From Bradyrhizobium cenepequi (lineage in GTDB: Bacteria; Pseudomonadota; Alphaproteobacteria; Rhizobiales; Xanthobacteraceae), in contig NZ_JAGKJI010000021.1 of assembly GCF_020329485.1 (NCBI RefSeq), forward strand, positions 1 to 64,000: DNA of 64,000 nt, in the 5' to 3' direction. The first letter of the stretch is position 1; each line of letters opens with the position of its first letter. This document shows, one piece after another, positions 8,549-16,563 of this stretch. The notes under the pieces were generated by a model that did no database searches, had not been told where the DNA came from, and worked only from the letters and a program-made list of their open reading frames with translations. Position numbers and translations under genes: made by a program.

Positions 8549-9088
8549 TCAATACACGAGCCCGGTGCCGGGCGGCTTCTCCAGCGCCGCGGAGAGCGAG
8601 CGGTACTCCTCGCTGTTGGTGCCGGCGAGCTGGGCGATGCGGTTGAGATGATACTGCGCCTGGTCGCGGTTGCCCTGTTCGACCTGCCACAGACCGTAAT
8701 ACTGCCAGGTCTTGACGTGGTTCGGATCGGCTTTCAGCGCGCGCTCGTACCAGACCTGCGACAGCTTGTAGTCGCCGAGCTTGCGATAGGAATAGCCGAT
8801 CAGGTTGGCAACGGCGGCGGTGTCGTCGTGGTGCAGCGCCTTTAGCTGTTCGATCGCATTCGCATAGTCGTGGCGGTCGTAGATCGTGGCATAGGCGGCG
8901 CGATAGCCATTCTCGAACGCGGCCTGTTCGACGCTCGGGCGGATCTCCGACTTCTTCTTCTTGCCTTTGGGCGGCGGCGGGGGCGGATCGCTATCCGGGT
9001 TGGCGTAGACCGCGGTAACGACGGGCGCTGCCGCAAGCGTTAGCGACAGCATGGCGAGCATCAACAGCCTGATCGCGAAATTCTGCAT
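8549..9088 (-). CDS. Exported TPR-repeat protein
   Basis: A 179-residue protein with a signal peptide (about residues 1-29), a Pro/Lys linker (PPPPPPKGKKKK), then two to three tetratricopeptide repeats from about residue 65 (AVANLIGYSYRKLGDYKLSQVWYERALKADPNHVKTWQYYGLWQVEQGN, split over the repeats). TPRs mediate protein contacts, here in the periplasm. A GGAGAGAGGC ribosome site precedes the ATG. Its partners are not evident from the neighbours, which are small exported proteins. Confidence 0.85.
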   Translation of the reverse strand: MQNFAIRLLMLAMLSLTLAAAPVVTAVYANPDSDPPPPPPKGKKKKSEIRPSVEQAAFENGYRAAYATIYDRHDYANAIEQLKALHHDDTAAVANLIGYSYRKLGDYKLSQVWYERALKADPNHVKTWQYYGLWQVEQGNRDQAQYHLNRIAQLAGTNSEEYRSLSAALEKPPGTGLVY

Positions 9089-9368
9089 GCCTCTCTCCTG
9101 ATAGCCGGCCCGGCAATCCTATACCGCGGCCTGTTTCCTTGAACACCCGGTGCTCGGAAACATTCCCGCTTCAGCACGCCGTTTTGAAACTCACGCCTCG
9201 CAGACGCGAAGCATTGGCGAACATGACCAGGATGTCATGGAGATGAACGAAAGCCGTCCGCGCGTTTCAGGATGGGTTCAGCCGCGCCCACGTAAGGTCA
9301 CCTCTACTGATCGGCGAGCCCGGCCATCCGACCGGAGGTCTCAGCGATCCCTCGAAGAGGAGACAACC

Positions 9369-9644
9369 ATGCTCAAGGCGATTTCCGCGGCGCTGCTTGC
9401 GGTTTCCGTGATGGCGGCGCCCGCATTGGCCGGTACCTATGGCAAGACGGCGCACGCGCCGGTGATCAAGTCCGAGCTGGCGAAGTCGAAGGCGTTGAAT
9501 GCCAATGCCAGGATGGTGCGCCAGCACAAGCACCATCGCTACATCAGCCACCACCGCAACCGCAAGCACGTCGGTGTGATCAAGACGCATGTCGCACCGA
9601 AAGTCGCGGTCAAGCACTTCGTGCGACCCGCCAAGCGCGGTTGA
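9369..9644 (+). CDS. Small exported His/Lys-rich protein
   Basis: The 91-residue product has a signal peptide (MLKAISAALLAVSVMAAPALA) and a mature part rich in His, Lys and Val (QHKHHRYISHHRNRKH). The ATG at 9369 follows GAAGAGGAGACAACC, a good ribosome site; a longer in-frame start at 9150 has none. Function is unknown. The His cluster could bind metal ions, but that is speculation. A hairpin at 9725-9756 lies downstream. Confidence 0.75.
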   Translation: MLKAISAALLAVSVMAAPALAGTYGKTAHAPVIKSELAKSKALNANARMVRQHKHHRYISHHRNRKHVGVIKTHVAPKVAVKHFVRPAKRG

Positions 9645-9724
9645 AGCCCGATCTTCACGACTGGTCCGTCCGCCGCGGTTCTTTGATCCACATTGCCCCA
9701 CCGCGCCGGCGGATATCAGGCCCA

Positions 9725-9756
9725 CCCACGGCCATTGCATCCCCAATGGCCGTGGG
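9725..9756 (+). terminator. Strong hairpin, possible transcript end
   Basis: A perfect 12-bp stem CCCACGGCCATT / AATGGCCGTGGG with an 8-base loop lies 80 bases after the His-rich gene. There is no T-run, so termination is uncertain. Confidence 0.4.
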
Positions 9757-9860
9757 ATGGTGCATTGGTCGAGGCCGAGATCCGAATTCCCTTTCACCGC
9801 GGGCCGGTCTAAGAAACCGATGGGACACACCGAACTATTCGACTTTGGGGCGAAGGGAAC

Positions 9861-10286
9861 TTGGGGACCAAGGCAAGATTTACGGCGATCCTGCTGTTGC
9901 CGGTCGCACTCGCGGCCTGCGCGTCGAGCAGCGACGACAGCAAGCCGATCAGCTTCACCGACGACCGCGGCGTCTCCGACCAGCCGTATCCGAAGAATTA
10001 CCGCGCCGAGACCGTGGCCTTCATGCACACCTATCTCAACAACCCCACCGGCGTGCAGGAGGCGGCCATGGCCGAGCCGGTGCAGCGGACGGTTGGCGGG
10101 CGGCTGCGCTACATCACCTGCCTGCGCTTCAGCGCCCGCGACTCGGACGGCGGCTACCGGCCGGCGCGCGAGCGTGCGATCGTGTATGTCGATGGCCGGC
10201 TCGACCGCATCATTGAAAATGCCGGCGAGCCTTGCGCCGGCGCGACCTACGCGCCATTTCCTGAATTGGAGAAGATGTCGCGGTAG
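9861..10286 (+). CDS. Putative lipoprotein of unknown function
   Basis: A 141-residue protein beginning with TTG. The N-terminus is a lipoprotein signal with lipobox LAAC (about residues 17-20), so Cys20 would be lipidated and the protein anchored in the envelope. The rest is soluble and has no recognised domain; three more Cys residues are absent or scattered. AAGGGA just before the TTG may serve as ribosome site. No ATG alternative exists in frame near the signal sequence. Confidence 0.7.
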   Translation: MGTKARFTAILLLPVALAACASSSDDSKPISFTDDRGVSDQPYPKNYRAETVAFMHTYLNNPTGVQEAAMAEPVQRTVGGRLRYITCLRFSARDSDGGYRPARERAIVYVDGRLDRIIENAGEPCAGATYAPFPELEKMSR

Positions 10287-10384
10287 CGGCGGTTCGGTGG
10301 CGGGAGGGTTACCCGGATCGGATCACTTTTCGGCGACGGTTGAACCTCGGCTTAGTCAGATCCGACATCCGTTCTGGTGGCTGG

Positions 10385-10400
10385 CTCCGGTTAACCGGAG
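10385..10400. promoter_or_regulatory. Perfect 16-bp palindrome upstream of the outer-membrane gene
   Basis: CTCCGGTTAACCGGAG is perfectly self-complementary and lies about 150 bases before the beta-barrel gene start. Such a site could bind a dimeric regulator. No family is implied. Confidence 0.3.
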
Positions 10401-10551
10401 AGAAAATTCTTCCATGCAATGGAACCAACGGGTGACGTTGCGGCGCTGTCATAGTTACGGACACGTGATGCTCTGGCGGTGCCCCAAAGCAACCTAATTG
10501 AAGTCACGTTGTTTGGATTGATGTCGCGACGTGAGTAAACGGGGAACTAAC

Positions 10552-11265
10552 ATGAAGAAGACTTTGCTCGGCGCAGTTGCCCTGGCCGCATTCGCAGGCC
10601 CGGCTTTTGCGGCTGACATGTCGGCACGTCCCTATACCAAGGCACCGCCCCAAACGGCGCCTGCGTTGGTTTACAATTGGACCGGTTTCTATGTCGGCGG
10701 CCATGTCGGCGGCGGCTTCACTGACGGCACCAATCTGCTCGGCAGCGACGCGCGCTTCCTGGGCGGTGTGCAGGGCGGTTTCGACTATCAATTCGCTCCG
10801 AACTGGGTGGTGGGCGCCGAAGCGCAGTACTCCTGGCTGCCGGGCAACAGCAACAACGGCGTCGTGTTCCCCGGTGGGACGGTGGTGACGGGCAATACCG
10901 ACCAGCTCGGTTCGGTGACCGGCCGGCTCGGCTACACCTGGGGCCCGGCGCTGCTCTACGCCAAGGGCGGTTACGCCTGGCGCGACAACAGCAATATCGG
11001 CGTTTCCTTCGCCGGCGTGCAGCAGCCGTTCACGACCGACGGCAACCGTAGGGACGGCTACACTGTTGGCGCGGGTCTCGAATACATGTTCGCGCCGAAC
11101 TGGTCGGCCAAGGCCGAGTACCAGTATTACAATTTCGGCCACACGACCTTCACCTCGGGTCCGGCCGAGATCGTCGGCTCCCGCTTCCGGGACGACGAGC
11201 ACACGGTCAAGGTCGGCGTGAATTACCGCTTCGGCTGGGGTGGGCCGGTCGGCACCAAATACTGA
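10552..11265 (+). CDS. Outer-membrane beta-barrel porin-like protein
   Basis: The 237-residue protein has a signal peptide cut at AFAAD and then a repeated aromatic-glycine pattern typical of the small 8-stranded Omp25/31-type barrels of Rhizobiales (NWTGFYVGGHVGGGF, FDYQFAPNWVVGAEAQYSW, YTVGAGLEYMFAPNWSAKAEY). It ends in KVGVNYRFGWGG, as membrane barrels do. The ATG at 10552 follows GGGGAACTAAC; a GTG 21 bases upstream is possible. It is a structural surface protein. A GC-rich hairpin at 11278-11298 follows. Confidence 0.93.
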   Translation: MKKTLLGAVALAAFAGPAFAADMSARPYTKAPPQTAPALVYNWTGFYVGGHVGGGFTDGTNLLGSDARFLGGVQGGFDYQFAPNWVVGAEAQYSWLPGNSNNGVVFPGGTVVTGNTDQLGSVTGRLGYTWGPALLYAKGGYAWRDNSNIGVSFAGVQQPFTTDGNRRDGYTVGAGLEYMFAPNWSAKAEYQYYNFGHTTFTSGPAEIVGSRFRDDEHTVKVGVNYRFGWGGPVGTKY

Positions 11266-11277
11266 TCGCGGATGCGA

Positions 11278-11298
11278 GGGCCGGCTTGCCGCCGGCCC
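11278..11298 (+). terminator. Probable terminator of the outer-membrane gene
   Basis: The stem GGGCCGGC / GCCGGCCC with a 5-base loop is followed by CTTTGC. It starts 12 bases after the stop codon. The T-tract is short. Confidence 0.6.
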
Positions 11299-11398
11299 CT
11301 TTGCGACCGACACCGCGCAAAATAATTTTTGCGGTGCACGGAACTTTCACGCTCGATGGTATATTATGCCGGCCGCCGGGCCAGGTGGACACACGAAC

Positions 11399-11638
11399 AT
11401 GCGTGCTTTTGCGTTAGGGTTGATTTTCTCTGCGGCGGTATCGCCATGCTTTGCCCAGGCCGTGCTGAAATCGGAGCCGCTGATTCTCGCGCCCTACGAG
11501 GTCGCCTTTGTTCAGGATCCGTCTTGCGGGGTTGGCAAGGTGCTCAAGGTCACCGGCGCCATCAGGGGACTGCACCGGCGCAAGGTGTGCGTGACGCTGG
11601 CCTCCGAACAGGCCTCACTGGTGAGCGCGACGCCGTAA
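11399..11638 (+). CDS. Small exported protein of unknown function
   Basis: A 79-residue product with a signal peptide (RAFALGLIFSAAVSPCFAQA) and a short mature domain containing SEPLILAPYEVAFVQDPSCGVG and CVTLA, so one disulfide is possible. The ATG at 11399 was preferred because the signal peptide starts there. Its last 24 bases overlap the end of the convergent gene at 11615-11920. The family is not recognised with certainty. Confidence 0.65.
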   Translation: MRAFALGLIFSAAVSPCFAQAVLKSEPLILAPYEVAFVQDPSCGVGKVLKVTGAIRGLHRRKVCVTLASEQASLVSATP

Positions 11639-11920
11639 GGCTTCCTGAGGCTGGGGCGGCTCCTCGGGCGGTGAGAGCTGCGGTTCGATCCGCGCTTCGC
11701 GTTCGGCATCGGCCTTGTTCTTGGCGGGGTCCTCGTTCGGCTCCGCCTGGCAGGGCCTGATCTCGTAGTTATTGTCCAGGACCGGCCTAGGTGCAGCCTT
11801 TTCGTCGTCCGTCGCCACGTCGACGACCAAGCCGCTCTTCCTGGCGACCTTCCAGACATCCGCCTCGGTCGGATAGGCCTTGCTCAGCTTGGCATCATTG
11901 GAAAACAGCGCGTAGGGCAT
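11615..11920 (-). CDS. Small soluble hypothetical protein
   Basis: A 101-residue protein beginning MPYALFSNDAKLSKAYPT after the ribosome site AAGAGTAAGG. The N-terminal 50 residues look folded; the C-terminal half is charged and Pro/Glu-rich and likely disordered. There is no signal peptide or membrane helix. It converges with, and overlaps by 24 bases, the exported protein gene on the other strand. Function unknown. Confidence 0.65.
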   Translation of the reverse strand: MPYALFSNDAKLSKAYPTEADVWKVARKSGLVVDVATDDEKAAPRPVLDNNYEIRPCQAEPNEDPAKNKADAEREARIEPQLSPPEEPPQPQEALRRRAHQ

Positions 11921-12111
11921 CCTTACTCTTCGCTCCACAAAGGCAGTCAACGCCAACCTCGCCCCTAAGGTTTCAGCATTGCAGACCGCGGCTTGGTTCA
12001 CGCCCGGGTGAGGGGCGGTCGCCACCCCGCCTTGAGTCTCTAACAAGTGGTGAATCCCGCAAAAAAGAATCCCCGAGACTCCCGCGCTAGAATCGCCCGA
12101 TGGTTCGGGCC

Positions 12112-12219
12112 ATGACAACGGTCCTGCACACATCCCGCGAACGCGTGCATGTCGCCCTTACCGTGGCGCTGTTGGTCGCCTCTGCCGCCAATATGCTGCT
12201 GGTATGGGCCTGGCTCTGA
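12112..12219 (+). CDS. Possible 35-residue membrane micro-protein
   Basis: An ATG at 12112 opens 35 codons whose second half is one hydrophobic helix (HVALTVALLVASAANMLLVW). An in-frame ATG 12 bases upstream would add four residues. It fits a single-span membrane micro-protein, but there is no strong ribosome site, so it could be chance. Confidence 0.3.
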   Translation: MTTVLHTSRERVHVALTVALLVASAANMLLVWAWL

Positions 12220-12243
12220 CGCCACCGTGTGGCAGTCGGGGTT

Positions 12244-12666
12244 CTATTCGGCGGAGCGAGGCGGCTCGGTGCCCTCGCTCAGCGTAGCGCGAACCTTGGC
12301 CATGGTTGCCCGGCAATATTCCTCGCGCTCCCGCGTGAATCGCTCCTGGTGCGCGCGGAAGCTTGCGACCCGAGCCCGGATCTCGGACTGGAAATCGGCG
12401 GGGAGGTCGAGACCGGCCACTTGAAGCGGCTTTGCCTGGGACAGCTTTGCTTCAGGAGATGTCGTCTGGGGCGGCCTTGGCCGGACGGCGACTGGCGCCG
12501 GTTCGGCCAGCACGGCTTCGACGTTAACCACGGTTGTCGTCACGGTCGCGCGGGCGGCATCAGTGGCGGGCGACAGCGACGCGGCGTCGGGCTTCTTGCC
12601 CGTCACCGATTGCACGAACGCCATTGTCTGGGCGATCAGAAGATCGCGTTCTTTCATCCACTTCAT
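12244..12666 (-). CDS. Hypothetical soluble protein
   Basis: A 140-residue protein starting MKWMKERDLL after GAGGTGTGCC. The N-terminus (residues 1-25) and C-terminus (about 90-135, FQSEIRARVASFRAHQERFTREREEY) are helical, joined by an Ala/Thr/Pro-rich linker. It resembles nothing I can name. A promoter-like stretch with TTGACG lies about 110 bases upstream. An in-frame start at 12720 has no ribosome site. Confidence 0.6.
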   Translation of the reverse strand: MKWMKERDLLIAQTMAFVQSVTGKKPDAASLSPATDAARATVTTTVVNVEAVLAEPAPVAVRPRPPQTTSPEAKLSQAKPLQVAGLDLPADFQSEIRARVASFRAHQERFTREREEYCRATMAKVRATLSEGTEPPRSAE

Positions 12667-13052
12667 GGCACACCTCGGCCGTAATCGACTCCAGCAAAGG
12701 TTGTCTCCGGAATCAAGCATCCCACGTTACGGCAGTCCCAATTTCCGCTGAGGTGACAAAAGAGTAACACCGCGTCAAGTGAAAGAGCCCGTTTACCATA
12801 ACAGGGCGACAGCGCCGCGCTTGCGGGCGCAGCGGAAACGACGGCAATTCCCTGCTGATCGCTCAGATGAGAAACGTCGAGTTGAACGCCAACGGTCGCC
12901 GTAAGCACGACGACGAGGGCTGGAAAGATGAGCGAACGCGCCGCGCAGAGAAATCGGCGATCGAGAAGGTGCCAGTATCGCCCCTCGTCAGAATGCCGGT
13001 CCACGGCGAGACCGCCAAAGCGGACAGGTCTCGTCGCTGCATCACGCATCAA
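12663..13052 (-). CDS. Doubtful ORF upstream of the hypothetical gene at 12244-12666
   Basis: An open frame of 129 codons ends in TGA that overlaps the next ATG as ATGA, the classic coupling arrangement. It contains one hydrophobic helix (SLIFPALVVVLTATVGVQL). However, its 3' half runs over a promoter-like sequence and the residue mix there looks non-coding. Either a small membrane protein or an accidental frame. Confidence 0.3.
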   Translation of the reverse strand: MMRDAATRPVRFGGLAVDRHSDEGRYWHLLDRRFLCAARSLIFPALVVVLTATVGVQLDVSHLSDQQGIAVVSAAPASAALSPCYGKRALSLDAVLLFCHLSGNWDCRNVGCLIPETTFAGVDYGRGVP

Positions 13053-13088
13053 GGCTTGGTGGCTCGCTGCAGCATTCGTGACCAGCGC

Positions 13089-13289
13089 CTAGCGCTCGCG
13101 AGGAATGGTATTCGGGACGAAGGGATTGCCGACCACGCGGACGGATGTCTGATCGGGAGGATAGATCGGCCTTCTGTCGGCGACCGGTGCGGACGTCGGC
13201 GCCAGCAACGAGACGCCACCCGCAACCGCAGCGCTGACGAGCGTGACGACGAGCAGGACCATGTTGCGGTTTTCTTCCCGGATTCTCAT
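13089..13289 (-). CDS. Small single-span membrane protein
   Basis: A 66-residue product with one N-terminal hydrophobic helix (MVLLVVTLVSAAVAGGVSLL) followed by a short Pro-rich tail (YPPDQTSVRVVGNPFVPNTI). It may be inner-membrane anchored with a periplasmic tail. The ATG at 13289 or the one nine codons later are both possible; neither has a strong ribosome site. Confidence 0.5.
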   Translation of the reverse strand: MRIREENRNMVLLVVTLVSAAVAGGVSLLAPTSAPVADRRPIYPPDQTSVRVVGNPFVPNTIPRER

Positions 13290-13354
13290 GTGGAGAAAAA
13301 CGGGAGGATGCGCAGGGTTGGTTCCTCTGTCCGGCTTGCCGCCGGCTGGCCAAT

Positions 13355-13531
13355 TCAGCCTGCGGTGGTCTCGGCCAGCCGTTCGGCTGCCTTCGCATCG
13401 ATCAGATCAGCGTAGCGGCGATATTCATCGGCCATTTCGAGCAGCTTTTCGCGAACCTCTGAATCAATGACCTGGTAGGCCAACCGCTTTGCTTGCTCGG
13501 ATTGAAACCGGTAATGTTGTGTGTCGGACAT
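13355..13531 (-). CDS. Small helical hypothetical protein
   Basis: A 58-residue, mostly helical protein beginning MSDTQHYRFQSEQAKRLA and containing VREKLLEMADEYRRYADLID. The ATG at 13531 follows GAGGTGCAAC, a good ribosome site, which rules out the longer frame from 13612. Small proteins of this type are common in Rhizobiales genomes. No function is known to me. Confidence 0.65.
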   Translation of the reverse strand: MSDTQHYRFQSEQAKRLAYQVIDSEVREKLLEMADEYRRYADLIDAKAAERLAETTAG

Positions 13532-13574
13532 GTTGCACCTCGAACGTATGTCCGGCACGGTGCGCAAAGGTTCA

Positions 13575-13727
13575 TCAGGCCGCAGTGGGCTCCCTGTCTT
13601 GTCGAATCTCAACGTCGAACCAACCCATCTCCTTGAGTTCGTGCGCCTTCTTCAGCGCCACATCCTCGCTCTCGCGCTTCAGGATGATCTGCCCGGTGCC
13701 GTCGCGAGCGTAGATGAAATAAGTCAT
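13575..13727 (-). CDS. Small hypothetical protein, 50 residues
   Basis: The product MTYFIYARDGTGQIILKRES... has an alternating beta-helix pattern (LKRESEDVALKKAHELKEMGWFDVEI) like small conserved rhizobial proteins. It starts at 13727 after AGGATTTTAGGA. It lies just upstream of the 58-residue gene on the same strand, 43 bases apart, so both may share a transcript. Confidence 0.6.
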   Translation of the reverse strand: MTYFIYARDGTGQIILKRESEDVALKKAHELKEMGWFDVEIRQDREPTAA

Positions 13728-13832
13728 TCCTAAAATCCTGTTCGGCTGAAATACGCACGCCGTCTGCTTCCGATAACGGAAGTGATCTGAAATGATCTTG
13801 GCGCGAAACACGGCGCTTTGATGTGCGGATGG

Positions 13833-13904
13833 TGCCGGCTGAGGGGATTGAACCCCCGACCTTCGGTTTACAAAACCGCTGCTCTACCGCTGAGCTAAGC
13901 CGGC
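13833..13904 (-). tRNA. tRNA-Thr (anticodon TGT)
   Basis: The minus strand reads GCCGGCTTAGCTCAGCGG with acceptor arm GCCGGCT/AGCCGGC, an anticodon loop TTTGTAA inside the stem GCGGT/ACCGA, and a T-arm with GGTTCAATCC. The anticodon TGT decodes ACA threonine codons. CCA is not encoded; the gene ends with discriminator A. Confidence 0.95.
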
Positions 13905-13979
13905 GATTTTTGCCGCTCGCATATCAGACTTGTGGGCCCAGGGCCAGAAGCTGAGGGGAGCCGAGCGAGATCGTGCAAG

Positions 13980-14007
13980 AAAAAGGCGGCCGATCGGCTG
14001 CCTTTTT
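13980..14007 (-). terminator. Intrinsic terminator of the Cys/Tyr-rich exported protein gene
   Basis: AAAAAGGCGGCCGA and TCGGCTGCCTTTTT form a 14-bp stem with one G-T pair. It carries T-runs on both strands, so it can work in either direction. It begins 17 bases after the stop codon of the minus-strand gene. Confidence 0.8.
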
Positions 14008-14024
14008 CCCAACTCGTCGTTGCG

Positions 14025-14480
14025 TTACTGGCAGATGTGTCGGCGGCCATCTTCGCCGCGGAACCAGGTGCCGGGCGTGCAGACGAAGCCATTACGCTGC
14101 GCGTAAGTTTGTCCGTAGTAACCGCCCCGGTAACCGTTATCGAAGGCCGCAAATGGCGCTGTTGCGACCGCGGCCGCGGTGCCGACGGCTCCACCGACAA
14201 CTCCGGCCGCGACGTCACCCGGCCCCGGCCCAAGCCGGCCGCGGCGGTCGTCCCAGCGAGCGTAGCTGTTGTTCCAGCCGCTGTTGTACTGATAGGCGGC
14301 GGCGCGACGCTGCTGATAGCTGCCGGTATAGGGATTTCCCGGTCCCTTGTTCTGGCAATTGGCGTTCGGATAGAACTGCGCACAATAGCCGGGATTGTAG
14401 ATCACCTGTTGCGCCCCGGCGGGAGCGGCCAGGGCGGAGGCGAGCAGCGCGGCGGCGCCGGCGATAGCGAGTTGTCTCAT
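14025..14480 (-). CDS. Exported Tyr/Asn-rich protein with C-terminal Cys pair
   Basis: A 151-residue protein with signal peptide MRQLAIAGAAALLASALAAP. The mature part begins QQVIYNPGYCAQFYPNANC, has a hydrophobic glycine-alanine stretch (GDVAAGVVGGAVGTAAAVATAPF, about 90-112) and ends CTPGTWFRGEDGRRHICQ. The pattern resembles the BA14K-like protein at 39829-40206 (glycine-rich helix then a Cys-x-Cys end). GAGGAGCTCAC precedes the ATG. It probably sits in the envelope; function unknown. Confidence 0.75.
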   Translation of the reverse strand: MRQLAIAGAAALLASALAAPAGAQQVIYNPGYCAQFYPNANCQNKGPGNPYTGSYQQRRAAAYQYNSGWNNSYARWDDRRGRLGPGPGDVAAGVVGGAVGTAAAVATAPFAAFDNGYRGGYYGQTYAQRNGFVCTPGTWFRGEDGRRHICQ

Positions 14481-14698
14481 GTGAGCTCCTCTCCTTGAGA
14501 TCGCAACCGACATCAAGCGGCCCCCCGGCCGGGCTGTTCCAACGAACCAATTCACGCGATTTCAAACCCAGGTGATCGCATCAAGCGCACTGGAGGTGCG
14601 GTACCCGCGAACGTTGAGGCGCCATCCTTTGTTGAAGGAGCAGGCCTGACAATGGCCGCGACTTCGTGTCAAATGGGGGCATCGAGCGGACGGGGCGC

Positions 14699-15394
14699 AT
14701 GTTTGGGATTTTGGGACTTGGTTTTCTGCTGGGCATGCAGCACGCGCTCGAGCCCGACCACATCGCCGCCGTTTCCAGCATCGCTGCGCGCCGCGCCCAT
14801 GTCGGCGACATCGTCAGGCATGGGCTGACCTGGGGACTCGGCCATACGCTGACATTGTTCTGCTTCGCGGGCGCGGCGATCCTGCTCGGACACGCGATCC
14901 CCGAGACCGTGGCCCAGCCGATCGAGGCGGCCATCGGCATCATGCTGATCGGGCTTGGCACCCATGTGCTGTGGCGTCTGTGGCGCGACCGCGTCCATTT
15001 CCATCGCCATGGCCACAGCGACGGTACTGTGCATTTTCACGCCCACAGCCATGCTGGCGAGACGACGCCGCACCGCCCCGCCGCGCATGTCCACGCGCAC
15101 GGCTTTCGTTGGCGCACGCTATTGGTTGGCCTGATGCACGGCATGGCCGGCTCTGCGGCGCTGCTGGTCCTTACGGTATCGCAGGCCGCTAACCCGATCG
15201 TCGGGCTGGGCTATGTCGCGCTGTTCGGGGTCGGCTCGATGGTGGGCATGGGCGCACTGTCCACGGTGATTGCGGTGCCGATCGCGGCATCCGCGCGCTG
15301 GCTCACCTGGGCCAATCGCGGCCTGCAGGGCGCGGTCGGGCTTGCGACTCTCGCGATCGGCGTCAACACCATCGTCGAGACGCTGCTGTCATAA
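14699..15394 (+). CDS. NicO/UreH-type nickel or cobalt transporter
   Basis: The 231-residue integral membrane protein has about six helices and the signature LGMQHALEPDHIAAV (about residues 10-24) with GLTWGLGHTLTLF. A central His-rich loop (FHRHGHSDGTVHFHAHSHAGE, split by its middle) separates the halves, a feature of NiCoT/UreH permeases that collect metal. The ATG at 14699 follows ACGGGGCGC; a GTG upstream is less likely. No urease or hydrogenase gene is nearby, so whether the substrate is nickel or cobalt is open. Confidence 0.87.
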   Translation: MFGILGLGFLLGMQHALEPDHIAAVSSIAARRAHVGDIVRHGLTWGLGHTLTLFCFAGAAILLGHAIPETVAQPIEAAIGIMLIGLGTHVLWRLWRDRVHFHRHGHSDGTVHFHAHSHAGETTPHRPAAHVHAHGFRWRTLLVGLMHGMAGSAALLVLTVSQAANPIVGLGYVALFGVGSMVGMGALSTVIAVPIAASARWLTWANRGLQGAVGLATLAIGVNTIVETLLS

Positions 15395-15554
15395 GCCGCC
15401 GCATATGCGGCGTTAACAAATCCTGATGACGATCGTTCGCAATTGAGCGAGCCGGCAGGCTCACACGTTAGGCTTACCGGCAGTTTGGTGCGCCGCCTTA
15501 ACCTTTGGCCGCGCGCATTCGATTAGGTTGCTGAAACAGACAGGACAGCAACCA

Positions 15555-16028
15555 ATGCGCGTTGGCATTACAGCGGCGATCCTCTTGGTGATGACGTCGA
15601 CGGCCTTTGCCGGCGGCGGCTCCGGAGGCGGATTCGACATCGTCGTTCCCTCTCGCCCGGGCGTGCCGATCATCATCAACGGCATCGACGTCTCCTATGC
15701 CGTGATCGAAGGCGAGTGGGGCCTCGGCAAGAACGTTCACGTGCAGCCGACCATCTATGGCGGCCGCTACATCGATCCCGAGCCGAATGTCGGCCATTAT
15801 TATCCGAGCCTCGGCCACATGCCGAGCTATGGGCGATTGGAGATCGAGCCGCCGTCGAACCGGCGTCTGCCACAGCCGGCCGAGAGCTATCACCAATCCT
15901 GGTCCGCGCAGTCGATGCCGCTGCCGGCGCAATCAGGCCCGCCGGTCAATCCGCCGGACGTCATCTATGCGCCGCAGTACAACGAATTCCAACGCGATCA
16001 TCGTGGGCCGCACAGAATCCCACGCTAA
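15555..16028 (+). CDS. Exported Gly/Pro-rich hypothetical protein
   Basis: A 157-residue protein with signal peptide MRVGITAAILLVMTSTAFAG, a GGGSGGGFD linker, and a segment FDIVVPSRPGVPIIINGIDVSYAVIEGEWGL (read in two parts) that looks like a small beta domain. The C-terminus is rich in Pro, Ser, Tyr and Gln. CAGGACAGCAACC precedes the ATG. It is 32 bases upstream of the next exported gene and probably cotranscribed. Function unknown. Confidence 0.75.
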   Translation: MRVGITAAILLVMTSTAFAGGGSGGGFDIVVPSRPGVPIIINGIDVSYAVIEGEWGLGKNVHVQPTIYGGRYIDPEPNVGHYYPSLGHMPSYGRLEIEPPSNRRLPQPAESYHQSWSAQSMPLPAQSGPPVNPPDVIYAPQYNEFQRDHRGPHRIPR

Positions 16029-16060
16029 CGCCAACAAGAACACACCAACAGGAGAGAGTA

Positions 16061-16492
16061 ATGCGTCAGATGATTTCAGGAATGATCGCGGCGGTCGCGG
16101 TCATGGCCGCGGCACCCGCAATGGCGTGCGGGTACGGCTCGTGCTCGCCGTGCGGCTATTATGCCAGCCCCTGCGCGGCGCCGGTCTACGCTGCGCCGGT
16201 CTATTCTGCACCGGTTTCGAGCTACAACTACAGTTCCGGCTGCGGCGGCTGTGGCCCTGGCTACGGCTGGGTTACCGAGCGGCTCCCGGATCCGGAGCAG
16301 CAGTACTATTACGTCAATCAGGGGCCGACCTATACCGGTCCGGGCAATTGGGCGCCGGTCCCGACCTATCGCGAGGGCAGGGTCTCCTATTATCGTCCGT
16401 GGCGTCCGCGCTACTATCATTCGCACCGTTCGCACTATCGCTATGGGCCGCAATATTACCGTGGCCAGCGCGTGCTGCGCCGCTACTACTGA
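16061..16492 (+). CDS. Exported Tyr/Cys/Gly-rich protein
   Basis: A 143-residue protein with a signal peptide ending APAMACG. The mature chain is unusual: CGYGSCSPCGYYASPC, alternating AAPVY repeats, CGGCGPGYG, and a basic tyrosine-rich tail (SYYRPWRPRYYHSHRSHYRY). It may be a structural envelope protein crosslinked by disulfides. A strong GGAGAGAG ribosome site precedes the ATG. It follows the Gly/Pro-rich exported protein in the same direction. Confidence 0.75.
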   Translation: MRQMISGMIAAVAVMAAAPAMACGYGSCSPCGYYASPCAAPVYAAPVYSAPVSSYNYSSGCGGCGPGYGWVTERLPDPEQQYYYVNQGPTYTGPGNWAPVPTYREGRVSYYRPWRPRYYHSHRSHYRYGPQYYRGQRVLRRYY

Positions 16493-16516
16493 CCTGACAG
16501 ATGCGTCTTTGAGATC

Positions 16517-16550
16517 GGCGCCCGTTCGCGTCATGCGAGCGGCGCTTTCA
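16517..16550. terminator. Hairpin between convergent genes
   Basis: GGCGCCCGTTCGC and GCGAGCGGCGC can pair imperfectly, followed by TTTCAC. It lies between the Tyr/Cys-rich gene and rlmB, which converge here. Confidence 0.4.
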
Positions 16551-16563
16551 CTTGCCTTGAGTT

